Shown piece by piece: positions 1 through 11,099 of a stretch of DNA of 64,000 nucleotides. The stretch is from Gonocerus acuteangulatus (lineage: Eukaryota > Arthropoda > Insecta > Hemiptera > Coreidae). Position 1 is the stretch's first letter. Every line of letters begins with the position of its first letter. The translations under genes and the position numbers were made by a program. The notes under the pieces are model-generated. The model worked only from the letters and a program-made list of their open reading frames with translations, made no database searches and had not been told where the DNA came from. The stretch is taken from NCBI GenBank assembly GCA_946811695.1, contig OX328123.1, positions 149,999,729-150,063,728 on the forward strand. The letters run 5' to 3'.

Positions 1-497
1 GCGCAAAAATTAATAGAATTCTATTAATTTTAGCGAGTTAAATTGACTAGAGTCACTAAAATTAAAACAATTCTGTTAATTTTAGCGAGTTGGATTGACT
101 AGAGTTTTGATATCTTCTTGAGCGAGCGCAGCGAGCGGAAACGCATAGCACGTATACCCATAATGCCAAATAAATGTAAAACATCCAAAAAGAGAGAGAG
201 AGAGAAAAAAGGAATAAGATATGTGTTTACAAATATTATTGATCATGTTGTTTGTTTGTTTGTTTAGAAAATATGGGGTCGTCAGCGCCCTACTATGTTA
301 TTGCAACGCACAACCACTCATCCCATGTTCCCGGTGAAAGGTGTGCTTTCCTTAGGGAGTCAGGAAATTTTTTTTTTTATTTTTATTTATTAATTTTTTT
401 TTTCCTTTTTTTTTTAGTTTTTTTTTTCCTTTTTTTTTTTATTTACCTTTCTAATTTTATTTTATTTATTCCTTTTTATTAAATTAGACCTTGTACT

Positions 498-500
<3 letters not shown>

Positions 501-552
<52 letters not shown>
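501..552. repeat. TA microsatellite
   Basis: Uninterrupted TA dinucleotides, followed by a T run at 572-592. It lies inside the 720-bp segment unique to the first TIR element copy. Confidence 0.9.
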
Positions 553-870
553 TTTTTGGCATATATATATTCTTTTTTTTTTTTTTTTTTTTCATCCTGA
601 CACACACCCACACTCCCCGATATAGCTATTGTCAAAGTGCAGACTTATTATACAATTTCATCTTACAAATACAGATATCAGGTTTAAGACCAAGAGTTAC
701 TTAAAGATTAAAGAAATTAAACATACATATGTCAATGTATTAAAAGAATAACAATATTTAGATCAAATTAAAACTAGAAACTATGAGGTTTAAAAAAAAA
801 ATATATAAATAAATAAATGGTATCACAAATTATCACAGAAGGATAACCTAAATAGAAGACAATATTTCTT

Positions 871-1092
871 TCATATTAATCTATTAAGCCCAGTTATCTT
901 TAAAAATTTGATTATTTTGTCAACCTCAGCCTGTTTGTTTCCGAGAGCCTCTGCTATGATCATGATGCTATTGATCATGTTATCCTTCATAACCTGCAAA
1001 ACAGTTAACTTTAATCCGTAATAACTTTTTTCGTAGTTGAGAGAATTGATTTTGATCATATTAACCTTTTTATTAATAAATATTGCTTTCAA
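871..1092 (-). CDS. Short open frame inside the TIR element, unrecognised
   Basis: A 73-codon open frame on the minus strand. I do not recognise the product. The N-terminal half of the frame is also present, with a stop, in the related element near 27300-27390, so the frame belongs to the repeat and not to a host gene. It could be a remnant of the transposase of this element, but no catalytic motif is visible. The start codon is not supported by any context. Confidence 0.15.
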   Translation of the reverse strand: MKAIFINKKVNMIKINSLNYEKSYYGLKLTVLQVMKDNMINSIMIIAEALGNKQAEVDKIIKFLKITGLNRLI

Positions 1093-1543
1093 TTATCTAA
1101 TATGGATTATAAGCTTAGATAAAGAGTCAAGTAGTAATAGATAACCAGCAAAGAACCTGTAAGCTTATCACCGAGTACGAGTAACTGTTATAAATCATTA
1201 CTGCTACTTCGAAAGTAACTGGATTTGGTCGTCGCAAAAAGACCCCGAGATGCTATTTAAACTAATAATTAATTAATATAAAACCATAACAAGATTAAAA
1301 ATTTAATCCCTTCGATTAATGATTAAATTATAATATAAATTTCTGACTTACACGAACCATATCAATATTCAATGTAATAAGGCTTTTGCTGTAATGCAAT
1401 CCTTATTTCTTGTAATGAATAGAAACTCAGGATTAAGCATAATTAACGAAACACTTATTTATTACTTATACATTAGGCCTATGTTTCTGTATGCGTATCA
1501 TATTCGGTGTATGATGTGTGAAACTAACAATTGAAAATTGCAG

Positions 1544-1753
1544 GTGCTCATAATGAATCCTTGAGATTCGTTGGTTCTTTTCCCCGATGGACTCCTATCA
1601 TGCATATGCATGAAGTTCTTGACCCTACAATAAGTCACTACATAATTAAAGAGACAGGGCACTTCTTTGAAGCACGTCAAAACAGCAAGTATAAACATAT
1701 TGCTGATATAGTTAATTATATTTATAACTGCCTGAATAATAAGCGTTACAAAT
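1544..1753 (+). CDS. Candidate internal exon of an unidentified protein gene
   Basis: A 210-nt open segment with good splice signals on both sides. Upstream is CTAAC (a branch-point-like motif) about 17 nt before the acceptor TTGCAG at 1538-1543; downstream is the strong donor GTAAGA at 1754. Entry and exit are both phase 1, so the exon could be skipped without a frame change. The 70 encoded residues are of mixed, protein-like composition (for example FPRWTPIMHMHEVLDP and YIIKETGHFFEARQNS), unlike the low-complexity frames around it. The GHF block recalls the region near the catalytic histidine of alpha/beta hydrolases, but this is weak and I do not assign a family. No partner exon is seen in the window. 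Confidence 0.45.
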
Positions 1754-2183
1754 GTAAGAGGCTTAAGTATATTACTTTTTACGTTCTATGAATAGGGGTT
1801 TTTTTTTGTGTGTATTTTTCCCTTACAATATTTTAGTTATAAAAATTGCTTGGATACTTGTATTACCCTTATCGTATTTTTTTTTATTTGCTTATATTTT
1901 TTGGACAATAATGTAATTAATATAATAATAGTCATTCTTCATGTAGGATCTGCATAAGTAAGCACATTCCTCAGAAGGTCGGAACTTAACTACGCATTTC
2001 CGGACAATTTGTTTAAATTACGAGTACTGTTTATTAATACCTAATGTACATGAATAATTATGGTATTTTATATATTTACAATCAGTTGAAGCCAGTGCAG
2101 GCAAATTAATAATTTCTTTGCGGACAAACCACCAGTCTTTATGGATATGGTTCTTAATGGATTTAGTTTCGGTCCTTATGGAT

Positions 2184-2206
2184 ATTATATATATATATAT
2201 ATATAT
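2184..2206. repeat. Short TA microsatellite
   Basis: About eleven TA units immediately upstream of the Tc1 transposase relic. Confidence 0.8.
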
Positions 2207-2250
2207 TTGAGAAAAAGATTAGAGAGAAACAGGTAGTTACGGGGTTGACT

Positions 2251-2650
2251 GATTAGGATAGCCGAGATCGACACTCCTGTACAAGGCCAACATAGACTTA
2301 GATCAGACATGGAGCTTCACATCAGTGCTGCAACTATTCCAAGAGCACTAAGAAGTCATGGTTATGTGGCAAGGGTAAAGGTCAAGAAACCATTGCATAA
2401 AAACAAACAGACAACTACGAATGCAATTTTTTCGTAAGCATGAAAATTGAAGAATTTCTGCCTGGACAAGAGTTGTAGGTCAGGCAAAACCAAAATAAGC
2501 CGCTTGGGACAATGCTGGCGTAGGAAAAAAATAACCTGGGTCTCCCATTAGTAACTGGGAATTCCAGTCTACTTGAAAATTTGGTGGTGGCAGTCAAATG
2601 GTCCGGGGTGCATAAAGGACCAAAATGTTCGATGGATTGCCAGAATAGGA
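2251..2650 (+). pseudogene. Tc1-type transposase relic
   Basis: Translating the plus strand in shifting frames gives blocks in the order found in Tc1 transposases: ATIPRALRSHGYVARVKVKK (second helix-turn-helix into linker), then SGKTKISRLGQCWRRKK, which corresponds to the SDE-containing block of the catalytic core, then KFGGGSQMVRGA, which corresponds to the conserved HGGGSVMVWG block. Several stops and frame changes separate them, so the gene is dead. Tc1/mariner enzymes are nuclear cut-and-paste transposases with a DDE catalytic triad; the remaining C-terminal catalytic part is not visible after about 2650, where a 59-bp minisatellite begins. Confidence 0.75.
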
Positions 2651-2683
2651 GGGAAAATGAATTCCGAGTGCCGACTAGAACGG

Positions 2684-2919
2684 GTCTTTCATGAGTTTTA
2701 AGAATCTAAGAAGAAAGCCGTAGTTTTATCATCAAATGGTGAGTCTTTCATGAGTTTTAAGAATCTAAGAAGAAAGCCGTAGATTTATCACCAAATGGTG
2801 AGTCTTTCATGAGTTTTAAGAATCTAAGAAGAAAGCCGTAGTTTTATCACCAAATGGTGAGTCTTTCATGAGTTTTAAGAATCTAAGAAGAAAGCCGTAG
2901 TTTTATCACCAAATGGTGA
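2684..2919. repeat. 59-bp minisatellite, four units
   Basis: Unit starts GTCTTTCATGAGTTTTAAG at 2684, 2743, 2802 and 2861, nearly identical to one another, ending in an A run. The sequence just before it (GTGCCGACTAGAA near 2669) also occurs in the 5' region of the HLE1 family, so the array may sit inside an HLE1 relic. Confidence 0.95.
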
Positions 2920-3057
2920 AAAAAAAAAAAAAAATAAAAATAAAGGGTTTTTATAAGTTGTTGCCATTAGGAGCAATCGGAGCTAAAATGGAGATATTTC
3001 CGCTTTGGATACTGTCCGTTTCCTGTTTTGACGCCTAAGATTTTGATTCGCTTTGCG

Positions 3058-3322
3058 TTTTAGCGCGGTTCATCCCTCCCTTCATAGGGAGGAACCCCGC
3101 GTATAAGGTTGATCTCATGAAACAATCCGGAAGTGCCGACTAGAAAATTTTGCGTTTCAGACCCCATAGAGACCGTAAATAACGGTGGTTCAAATTTATA
3201 TATATATATATATATATATATGTCTGTTCGCGCTTTTCTGGCCTCAATAATGGTCCGATTTTGTTAAAATTTGGTATAAAAATCTTTCGTCTAATTTGAA
3301 AGGTCAAGCTCCAGCAGAAAGA
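3058..3322 (+). mobile_element. HLE1 (Helitron-like) 5' end, truncated copy
   Basis: Begins TTTTAGCGCGGTTC with a GC-rich hairpin (GGTTCATCCCTCCC / GGGAGGAACC), then the HLE1 leader (CCGGAAGTGCCGACTAGAAAA), a TA tract at 3198-3221 and the first part of the HLE1 body (TGTCTGTTCGCGCTTTTCTGG). Similarity stops near 3322. Family classification is argued under the complete copies. Confidence 0.6.
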
Positions 3323-3621
3323 TTGAAGCCACGAGAGAATGGAATTTTATTTGCCATGAAGCACATATTTACAGTTGATTATAACAGTAAAATGAATTTT
3401 CTAGTAAAACAAGAAATTTAAAATGACAACGAATTTTTGGTTGATTGGAATAGAGCCTTCTGTGCAGTAGTTGAAGAGTGAGCAAGTTTTCAGTACATAA
3501 TTGCATTGACTCATTGAGCCATCCTCAAGAATGAGGATTAAGAATTATCCGCTTCTGTGTAAGTTAGCTAATGACAGTTTCCTGTGATTTGTGATGCTAA
3601 TCTATTCTATTTCTTCGAGAT

Positions 3622-3808
3622 GGGAACCGCGCTAAGATGACGCAGTTCCTGCGAGTCGGACTTTTTTATTTTACATTTCTACCAGTGCTTATGTTTTTCA
3701 CGAAAGATATAGACAAAACTATAACTGTTTCTATTCCAGGCTTTCCAAATGTCACTAGGGATAAGAACAAAAACGCGCTAAGATGACGCAGTTCCTGCGA
3801 GTCGGACT
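3622..3808 (+). mobile_element. Two tandem HLE1 3' ends
   Basis: GGAACCGCGCTAAGATGACG followed by CAGTTCCTGCGAGTCGGACTTTTTT at 3622-3672, and again at 3773-3808, in the same orientation. Each has the CGCAG-TTC-CTGCG hairpin eight nucleotides from the T run. Only about 100 bp separate them, which resembles a tandem insertion of terminal fragments. Confidence 0.6.
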
Positions 3809-3994
3809 GCGATTTAAACGAAAGTTTTTTCCCCTTTATTTTGTGATGTATATCAGTTCTCTTGGAATTAGTTGATATTTGGTTAGTACGGTTTAAGAAG
3901 CTCTAGTCGGCTATAATTCTATTTTTTTATTTCTTGTCCGTAAAGTTAATGTTTCATTATTACTGATGTAAAGAAAACATTATATTTACAGTAC

Positions 3995-4218
3995 TATGGG
4001 CGTACATAAGAGGGGACTGAAGAGGCTGCAGCCCTCTCCCGAAACCTGTAAAAATGTGTCATAAAAACCTTTAAAGTAAATTAAATACGATCACATAGTT
4101 CAGAAAAAATAAATTTTTAATTGGCTAACTATTACAACTTCTAGATTGTTAGTATTACATAAACCACAAATGTTCTCAGCCCCCCCCTTCTCCAAAATTC
4201 TCCCTATAAACACCCGCG
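3995..4218 (+). mobile_element. hAT-type MITE (GGGCGTATATA family), copy 1
   Basis: Starts TATGGGCGTACATAAG and ends CACCCGCG, a degenerate version of the CATGGGCG...CGCCCATG ends seen in eight other copies. Flanks TACAGTAC and GTAAGTAC share AGTAC, a weak remnant of an 8-bp duplication. No coding capacity. Confidence 0.75.
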
Positions 4219-4810
4219 GTAAGTACATTCTATTATATTCTAGCTAACTTGTTATTTATGTCACAATAAGAGCAAGAAAGATTGGGAAAGTTTGTCCTTA
4301 TAAAACTATATGTACATCGCTGAAAGGTTTATGACTAGTCGTTATACATTAAAATTATTATCAGTTGACCCTTTGTTGAACATAATTCCAGCTAGGCACA
4401 ATGCCGAAGTGTTTTTATTTTACAATGAACAAGAAGAACTAAAAGAAAACGACCAAGTTTTCGATGGAAGGAGGTGTTGTGTTTGTTCAAGGGCCATGGC
4501 GAATCCCGGATAATCTCCTTTGTGTTTACTATCTATTCGTGGACTTTTTTTTCGCCAACTTTCTTGGGAAGTGAGGGAAACGGCGAGTTGATAGAGAAAG
4601 CGACCAATCGACCAATTGCCGATCTCTTTGTGAGTAAGTAGGACCAAGAGGAGGGATTGCGGTGACGGGTAGCCTTCCTGGTTCGGTGGTTAGTTCCCCT
4701 ACTTATAGAAGGAAGTCGCTATAAAGAAGCAGGACAAAGTGAAGAAATGTATATATGGCTAAGTGAAGAATATCGTAGGCAAAGATCAAATAGACAAGCC
4801 CTGATGGAAG
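4219..4810. other. Unassigned stretch
   Basis: Short frames overlap on both strands (4310-4513 plus, 4420-4647 minus), but neither shows a motif, splice context or repeat relationship that supports a gene. Nothing else recognised. Confidence 0.3.
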
Positions 4811-4817
4811 GCACACA

Positions 4818-4894
<77 letters not shown>
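4811..4894. repeat. Compound CA then TA microsatellite
   Basis: CA units to about 4850, followed directly by TA units to 4894. Confidence 0.95.
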
Positions 4895-4897
<3 letters not shown>

Positions 4898-5006
4898 CAA
4901 TCAGGGATTAGTTGGGATTCGGCTAAGAAAACTTCAATACGATTTTTGTAAAAAATCTATATTAAGGACGTTTCGACTAATCTTTGGTAGCCTTCGTCAC
5001 CTAAAA
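4895..5006 (-). repeat. Repeat with hammerhead-like core (family X), copy 1
   Basis: On the minus strand: TGACGAAGG, a stem-loop closing around CCAAAGA, then GAAACGTCC, followed by the family tail (AAAATCGTATTGAAG ... AGCCGAATCCCAACTAATCC). The core is CTGACGA in the consensus and GTGACGA here. Other copies at 6890-7010, 9058-9330 and 18352-18660. Confidence 0.6.
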
Positions 5007-5136
5007 TGACAACAAAAAACAAAACAAAGAAAAAACAGAATTAATACACAGAAAAAAGGTTTACCAGTAAGATGAATGATAGGTCTATAAATACAAATCA
5101 ACTTTTTTTAAAAGAACAATTTGTTGTTAAAATATT

Positions 5137-5398
5137 GGAACAATTATGTTATGTATTACTAAACAGGTAAAGTGAATATTAGTTGTATATCTGGAAATTA
5201 GTTGTAGAAAGTCATACCTTCATTGGTATGTTGTCCCTTATCGTCTGTTAAAAATTAATAAATATTATTATTAGTGTCTATTCACTTGTATATACCTCAT
5301 TTAAAATGTGTTTTATGGTTCTATTGATTTTCTAGAACTAATTTCTAGATATACAACTAATATTCATTTTACCTGTTTAGTAATATCATAATTGTTCT
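5137..5398. mobile_element. Foldback (inverted-repeat) element of about 260 bp
   Basis: Arms of about 70 bp: GGAACAATTATG ... ACTAAACAGGTAAA ... TTAGTTGTATATCT at 5137-5206 is repeated as its reverse complement at 5331-5398. The spacer is AT-rich and noncoding. Superfamily unknown. Confidence 0.7.
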
Positions 5399-5399
5399 A

Positions 5400-5955
5400 G
5401 AGAGTCCGCTGGCAAGGTCCCCATGTATGAAAAAGAAGACTGTATGTTACACAGTACATTACATCGGTTTGTCAGATGGAGCTAAAGCATATTTATGTTC
5501 CTCAATTTGAGCAGAAGGTTCTAAACGAAACTAATTTTTTTTTTTTTTTGTGTGTTCCTATTCATTCCTAATTTTCGTATTGGATACCAGTTGAAAAATG
5601 TTTATGGTTAGCTGGAAATGGGGACCGTAGGTGACAGGAGCATTGTACCCATCATACTATGTCTCTAGAAATGAATTAGGATTTATAGCTTTATTAGCGA
5701 ACCTCTCGAATCATATATATTGAATATTAGACAAAAAGAAATTATTACCATACACATTATGGTAAAATGATCTATGAGATCATTAAATGACCTCATAACC
5801 ATTCCCAGCCCTTTATTCAAAATGGGAGTTCGCTCCAAGGACCTTGACACTTTCCACATTTTTTAATAAAGAAAAACTTCTCATGTAGTATAATATTCAC
5901 ATTGCGTTCTCCTTATTCTCTCATTATTATAATGAATAATGTAGAATTTTAATTA
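5400..5955. other. Unassigned stretch
   Basis: AT-rich, no convincing frame or repeat. It precedes the LINE 3' end on the minus strand and may include its 3' untranslated part. Confidence 0.3.
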
Positions 5956-6540
5956 TCATTGGAACAGAATAACCTTGATAGCTACTAGAATACAGAACAT
6001 CAAGTTAAGAGAAAATATATAGTTTCTATTAAGAATTATCACTCTACTGCTGTCCCTCAACAATTCGAACATGTCATGTGGGATATTTAGTTTTTGTCGA
6101 CTTCTGCACTCTGTAAGTAGGTGTTTACAGTAGTCTGTATTGCATATATCAGAAATTGGTTTGTTAAGTCCTGTCATGAGGTATTGGTGTGTTAGTCTTG
6201 TGTGGCCAATTCGGAGTCGAAGTACAATTTCTTCTCGTATTTTACCAAGGTAGGTGGATGTCCACTCCTAGTCAAGATGTCTTGCTAATAATGTATTAGG
6301 TTTTTTTAAGTTTCATTGGTCAAGTCTTGTGTAATTGATCGGTTAAGCTCGTGTTGTCTTATGGCAATCTGGCAATCTGCTAGAGAGCTTTTTGCTAAAC
6401 CTTCATGCCCCGGCAGCCAGTACATTGTAATGTGCTTGTTGTGTGAGTGAATAGTCTTGAAAATGTCTGTTATTACTTGATGCGTGGAGTATCTGTCTGC
6501 TAGTGTCTGTAGTATGCTCAATGAATCAGTCACTGCATAG
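5956..6540 (-). pseudogene. Jockey-type LINE, RNase H and C-terminal tail (5'-truncated)
   Basis: The first frame (6533 to 6306) carries the RNase H blocks TDSLSILQTLADR (third catalytic aspartate in TDS) and MYWLPGHEGLAKSSLAD, matching the usual PGHxGxxGNExAD, here with GNE replaced by KSS. The second frame (6177 to 5956) gives the C-terminal tail DYCKHLLTECRSRQKLNIP, the ILxxCPxxxxxR-type zinc-knuckle region that ends many Jockey-group ORF2 proteins. A frame change between 6306 and 6177 and the absence of the reverse transcriptase show a dead, 5'-truncated copy. A related tail is at 25950-26205. Confidence 0.8.
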
Positions 6541-6889
6541 AATCACGACTCGTCTGTCTGTCCTGGGAGTACAAAAGATATAATATTATCTTACTGTCAA
6601 TGCCCAACGCAAAGCACAAAATTTTGGGGGTATGTTCAATTCGTGTCTTTACTTTCTGCAGTGGTGGCATAGGACTAAAATTTTATAAAAAAAAGTTTCA
6701 TCACATCTTGGACAAAATAGAGGTTTTATTATTTATTCATTTAATTGTATCACTCAAATTCAAAAGGACCCACTTAAGTCTGTGGGGGCGGTAATGGAGT
6801 TTGCCAACCATTCTATGCGGATTAAATATTTATGTATTATACTGAAATAATGTATCTTGGAGTCTTAGGATAATCATTCAAGGGAAACA

Positions 6890-7010
6890 TGATATTTGGC
6901 TAGGAAACGTCAATAATATGTTTGGAAAAACCTATATTCTGAACGTTTCGGCTACTCTTTGGTAGTCTTCGTCGGCAATGAATGGTGGTCGTGGGGAAAG
7001 ACCAACTTTA
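6890..7010 (-). repeat. Repeat with hammerhead-like core (family X), copy 2
   Basis: Minus strand: CCGACGAAG, stem GACTAC / GTAGCC around CAAAGA, then GAAACGTTC and the family tail. The first core base pair is changed (CTGACGA to CCGACGA). Confidence 0.6.
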
Positions 7011-7161
7011 GCAGTTAACGGAACATCGTGTGAATCTACTATATAATTGCCATAATACCACTCACCCACTCAGTGAATCATCGCCCAGCCCAAACCACTT
7101 GACAGAGAAATTTGAAATTTTGCATGGACACTCTCTTTAGGATGTAAATACTCGCTAAGAA

Positions 7162-7196
<35 letters not shown>

Positions 7197-9057
7197 TCTT
7201 TGTAAGCATTTTTAGAGTGGTTTGAATTTTTAGTTTTGCTCGCCTAGGCAGCATGCGCTGCTAGGACGATAACAGAGCAGCTGTTACCGTACTGTATCTA
7301 TTTCAAAGTATTATTTTTAATTGCGTTTAATTTCAACTATGATGGTAGTCCTTGAATTACTAGAAATAAACCATTTTAATTGAGGTTCATTTCAACTTGT
7401 CCCCCGGTGATGTTCCATCCGAGGTAATAATATCCCAAACCCTTGCACAGCCTCCTCACCCATCAGCATGCCCAGTCACAACAGCACTTCTTCGTAATGC
7501 TCGCAAATATACATAATGGGTGTTTCCAAATGACACCTTAGAGACATACATTTTTAAATTTTAACGTACATTATTAACCTATAAGGGTATAACTCCTGTT
7601 ACTGGTAACATATAGATAACGGATTATCTCTGGATTATCTGTTTATTGATACTGGTCCTGAGCGCCCTAGAGTCAAGAAACATTATTCTTTGATTACTTA
7701 TCAATTGATGAATAACATATACTATGACGGGAACCATGCTATAATAAACTGCGCAAAATTATATAGTAGCGTTAATATTGACGATACATTATTTAACACT
7801 AGAATAGGACGTTTTCCCGGCATTCGTTGCTGTCGAGAGCTAACAAAGCGTAGCCGAAACGTTAAAAATATAAATATTTTCCAAAATCTTATCGATATTT
7901 CCTAGCCCAAATATTCCCTGACTGATTCTCACCTCAACGGCTAATCATCTACACCTCATTTTGAATCTAATGGTTTGGAATGTTAAACACATTGAAAATC
8001 GGAAGAACGTTTATCTCGGAATGGCTATTGGATTCTGTACCGGTTCTCCTTACGCCTTCCTTGGCTATTGTGCTTGGACCGTGGGAGGCCATGAGGAGGC
8101 GTTGCCAAAAAGCTGAGGATTGTCCGAGGTTCTTGGAACCTGTTGACGTGCGTGTTCTCAGCTTCTAGCGGCTTCTACCTCCTTGTTATCCATCTCCTTC
8201 TCTACCTCTCTGGATCAGCGGTCTATACCTCTATGCTTTTGTTAAGGGTTCCCATTATTCTGAGTCGCTACATCTAAAAGTCTACTGGGAAGGGCCTTAC
8301 TACAGTCAAGTCAAGTTGATACTACCGGAAAAGTTTCTTCTTTTTCTTAATAGCTTTTCAAAGGGCTTTTTGTAGACAAATAAAATTCTGTTTTGTTTAT
8401 ACTTTATTAATATTACTGTCTTTATAAAGATTTCAGTTTATGTTTTAATTTTTATTAAGTTTTATGTTTTTATAATCAATTCCAACATATCCACCACCTC
8501 CCCTTTCTACGTAGTCTATGGTTGTATTAAAAAAGCAGTCCTCACCAGGCTGTCAAAGAGACAGCATTCGAAACGCTTTTACCAAGCTAAGGCAATTCAA
8601 CCACGCGTTTCATAGCTGCCCATTGAAATTTGGCGAATACTTGATAAAATATTAATACTGGAGTTACTGCAATAAATAATTAATACAGAAAAAATTAAAA
8701 ATCAATAATAAGAAAAATTATATAATTTCTTGAAAAGAAAATACACTTAATAATAATAAATCTAAATTTAATAAAATCAAAGAAGCTAAAAAATAATGTT
8801 AATGTTTCGTAGTTAATACTTCTTTTATTTTTATTTCAATTAAGCTTATTATTATTAGAATAATTTATTAATCAGCCCTGTAGCTATCAAGAATCAAAGC
8901 TCTCTGGCTTCATAGTCATCTCCAAGAATATAACAGGGAAGGCCATTTTTTGACAGGTGTATTAAGGAGTTTCCGGTCAATCTTGCCAAAAATGCTATAT
9001 TAATATATATTAACATTCCAAATTCTTAAATAAAATAATAAACCATGAAGATTAGAT
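7011..9057. other. Long unassigned stretch with a T run and a decayed family X copy
   Basis: Holds a 28-nt T run near 7165-7193 and, around 7840-7925, an old family X remnant on the plus strand (AGCTAACAAAG ... GTAGCCGAAACGTT ... TATTTCCTAGCCC). A trace resembling the SINE B tail (AAATTTTAACGTACATTATTAA) lies at 7554-7575. The open frames at 7690 and 7980 look like accidental frames; no gene is supported. Confidence 0.35.
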
Positions 9058-9330
9058 AGTTAGCCGTCGAGGTGATAAGCAATCAGGGATTAGTTGGGAT
9101 TCGGCTAAGAAAACACCAATACGATTTTTGTAAAAAAAAGTCTATGTTCAGGACGTTTTGGCTACTCTTTGGTAGCCTTCGCCAGCAATGAAAGTGCCGG
9201 GAGGCAGAGGAAGACCAAAGTTAACAGTTAAGTAACCATAGTGAAAATATATCCGTATTTTTGTAAAAAGATTTTTACAAAAATCGTATTGATGTTTTCC
9301 CAGCCGAATCCCACCTATTCCCTGATTGGT
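9058..9330. mobile_element. Family X foldback copy
   Basis: Left arm GTTGGGATTCGGCTAAG ... ACGATTTTTGTAAA (9094-9135) is repeated in reverse complement at 9268-9312. The left arm holds the core on the minus strand as CTGGCGA, stem GGCTAC / GTAGCC, then AAAAC instead of GAAAC, so two core bases are lost. Confidence 0.65.
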
Positions 9331-9464
9331 TAAAATAATAAATTACCGGAATATATTAATAGTAAAATTCTTTTTATGTTTATAATTTAATTTAGTTTAT
9401 AAAATACCTCATCTACAATGTTCTGGAGACATCTTCACATTGGGTAGTATATCCGTCCCCTAAC

Positions 9465-9711
9465 TATGGGCGTATACGAGGGGGCTGAGGGGACTGCAAA
9501 CCCCCTCCCGAAATTTAGATTTAATCGGTAAAAATAATCATAAAAACCTTAAAAATAAATTAAATAAGATCACTTAGTTTAGAGATAATACTTTTTTGTT
9601 ATGTAATAGGATTTTAGTTGGCTAACTATTCCAAATTCTAGATTGTTAGTATTCCATGCCCCTAAAATGCTCCCAGCCCCCCCCCGAAATAATTTTCTAT
9701 ATACGCCCATG
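9465..9711 (+). mobile_element. hAT-type MITE (GGGCGTATATA family), copy 2
   Basis: 247 bp, from TATGGGCGTATACG to TATACGCCCATG. Flanks CCCCTAAC and TCCTTAAC agree at 6 of 8 positions. Interior carries the family blocks ATTTAGATTTAATCGG and AGATTGTTAGTATTCCAT. Confidence 0.85.
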
Positions 9712-10290
9712 TCCTTAACTACTACAGCATTGAACAGCTGAAGGCTAGACAGTGGTTACATGATAGTAGGATCCTTGGAATATGGTGGAACTATCACAGG
9801 CTGTGTCTGTAGTTATTCTGACATCAACCTTGGACGGTGAGAACAACGACTCGACAGCATGCTAGCTTCGTCATCTTGCCCAAACTGTCTGCTATATAGT
9901 TTTTCCTTTCCTTGTGAGGAACTGGCGGAAGTAGTTTGGCCTCCATAACAGCTGGCTAATGGTAGGGCTTCTTCTAGGCAACAACCCCTTCAAGGTCTCT
10001 AGCTACTCTCGAGACACACTATAACGTTGCTTTCTCCATATTCAGTTATTTATTTAAATAGATCAGTCAACAGATTCACAGGAAAATCATCAAGTAAGAA
10101 CTGCATTAGCTTGTTTGGTCGTCAACCACAGAATGCAACAACGCGAAAAAATCAGTTCTGACTCTAGTAAGTATTCCACAGTAAATAATATCAATATACT
10201 AATTAAATAAAATAAACAATGATAAAAATTCCCCAAAAAACGGAACTGTGTAAATTGCGCACAATCCACAGACTGTCAATTTATATTTTA
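9712..10290. other. Unassigned stretch
   Basis: Slightly more mixed in composition than its surroundings but no supported frame, splice pair or repeat. Confidence 0.3.
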
Positions 10291-10291
10291 A

Positions 10292-11095
10292 AAGATGGGT
10301 ACTTACGTAATAGTTGCACCGATCTCGAGAAGTGGGTCTCGTTCAGGAATCCGGTGCACGAAATGAGAACTCAATTGAAGTTGTGGCAATATGGGACCGA
10401 AAGACCACTTATGAATATTATCAACGAGTTGGATTGATTAGAGTTTCGATATAACCTTGAGCGAGCGGAAGCGCAAAGCAATTATGCCACTTCTTAACAT
10501 AAGTGCTACTGGTTTCCTAGGTTATATAACATTAGCACTTATGTTAATTGCATAATTGCTATGCGTTTCCGCTCGCTCAAGGTTGTATCGAAGCTCTATA
10601 TAATCCAACTCGTTGGTAATATAGATCACTGTAATTTTGGATTATGGTTTTTCGGTGGAAAATGGGCCGATATGCAATTCAACATTGCTTCAAAAGAGTC
10701 TCTTTTCTCATTGCTATTACGTTTGTCGCCATATGATGTTGTCTTATTGCAAAATGCAATGGCATCTTTTTCAATCGTTGGTAAATCCCAAATACTCGTT
10801 GTCCTAGCCAAAAGAACAGCACAAAGAGCACTACAACACTAAGAAGTAAAACAAAAACAATAAATATAACTTGTAAAAAACACAAATCTAACAGTAAGCG
10901 AACAGAAAACGATGACTAGAACGGAAGAAAGAACAGCCAACGGAATTTCCCATAGGAATGAACCAATAGAAATGCTAATGAGTTATGCGTGTGCGCTGAT
11001 GATGGAGATAACTTCATTTGAGTTCTCATTTCACGATCCGGATCCCTCAACGAAACCCATTTCTTGAGATCGGTGCAACTAGCACGTAAGTACCA
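10292..11095. mobile_element. TIR element of about 0.8 kb containing a nested palindrome
   Basis: Outer arms of about 90 bp: GGTACTTACGTAATAGTTGC ... GAATCCGGTGCACGAAATGA at 10297-10380 and its reverse complement at 11012-11092. Inside lies a second palindrome, 10419-10617 (AACGAGTTGGATTGATTAG ... TTGAGCGAGCGGAAGCGC and its complement around AACATAAGTGCTA), whose arms share the block GAGTTGGATTGA-TAGAGTTT with the elements at 1 and 26798. The frames at 10561-10842 and 10626-10811 lie in this element and show no known motif. Confidence 0.65.
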
Positions 11096-11099
11096 AAAA

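Larger units (their letters stand above)
1..1245. mobile_element. Right part of a TIR transposon (8-bp-TSD type), cut by the window edge
   Basis: The right terminal repeat (about 1188-1245, ending CAAAAAGACCC) matches the right end of the complete element at 26798-27555, and the internal blocks at 1-240 and 975-1245 match that element's interior (GCGAGTTGGATTGACTAG; CTTCATAACCTGCAAAACAG). Between the two blocks this copy holds about 720 bp that the other copy lacks. That stretch is bounded by a 12-bp direct repeat ATTGATCATGTT at 238-249 and 970-981. It contains long T runs and a TA microsatellite. The left end lies outside the window. Superfamily is inferred as hAT- or P-like from the 8-bp duplication of the other copy. 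Confidence 0.6.

Noticed and set aside
10561..10842. 93-codon gene
   Set aside because: The frame starts inside the arm of a palindrome, overlaps two frames on the other strand and shows no motif.
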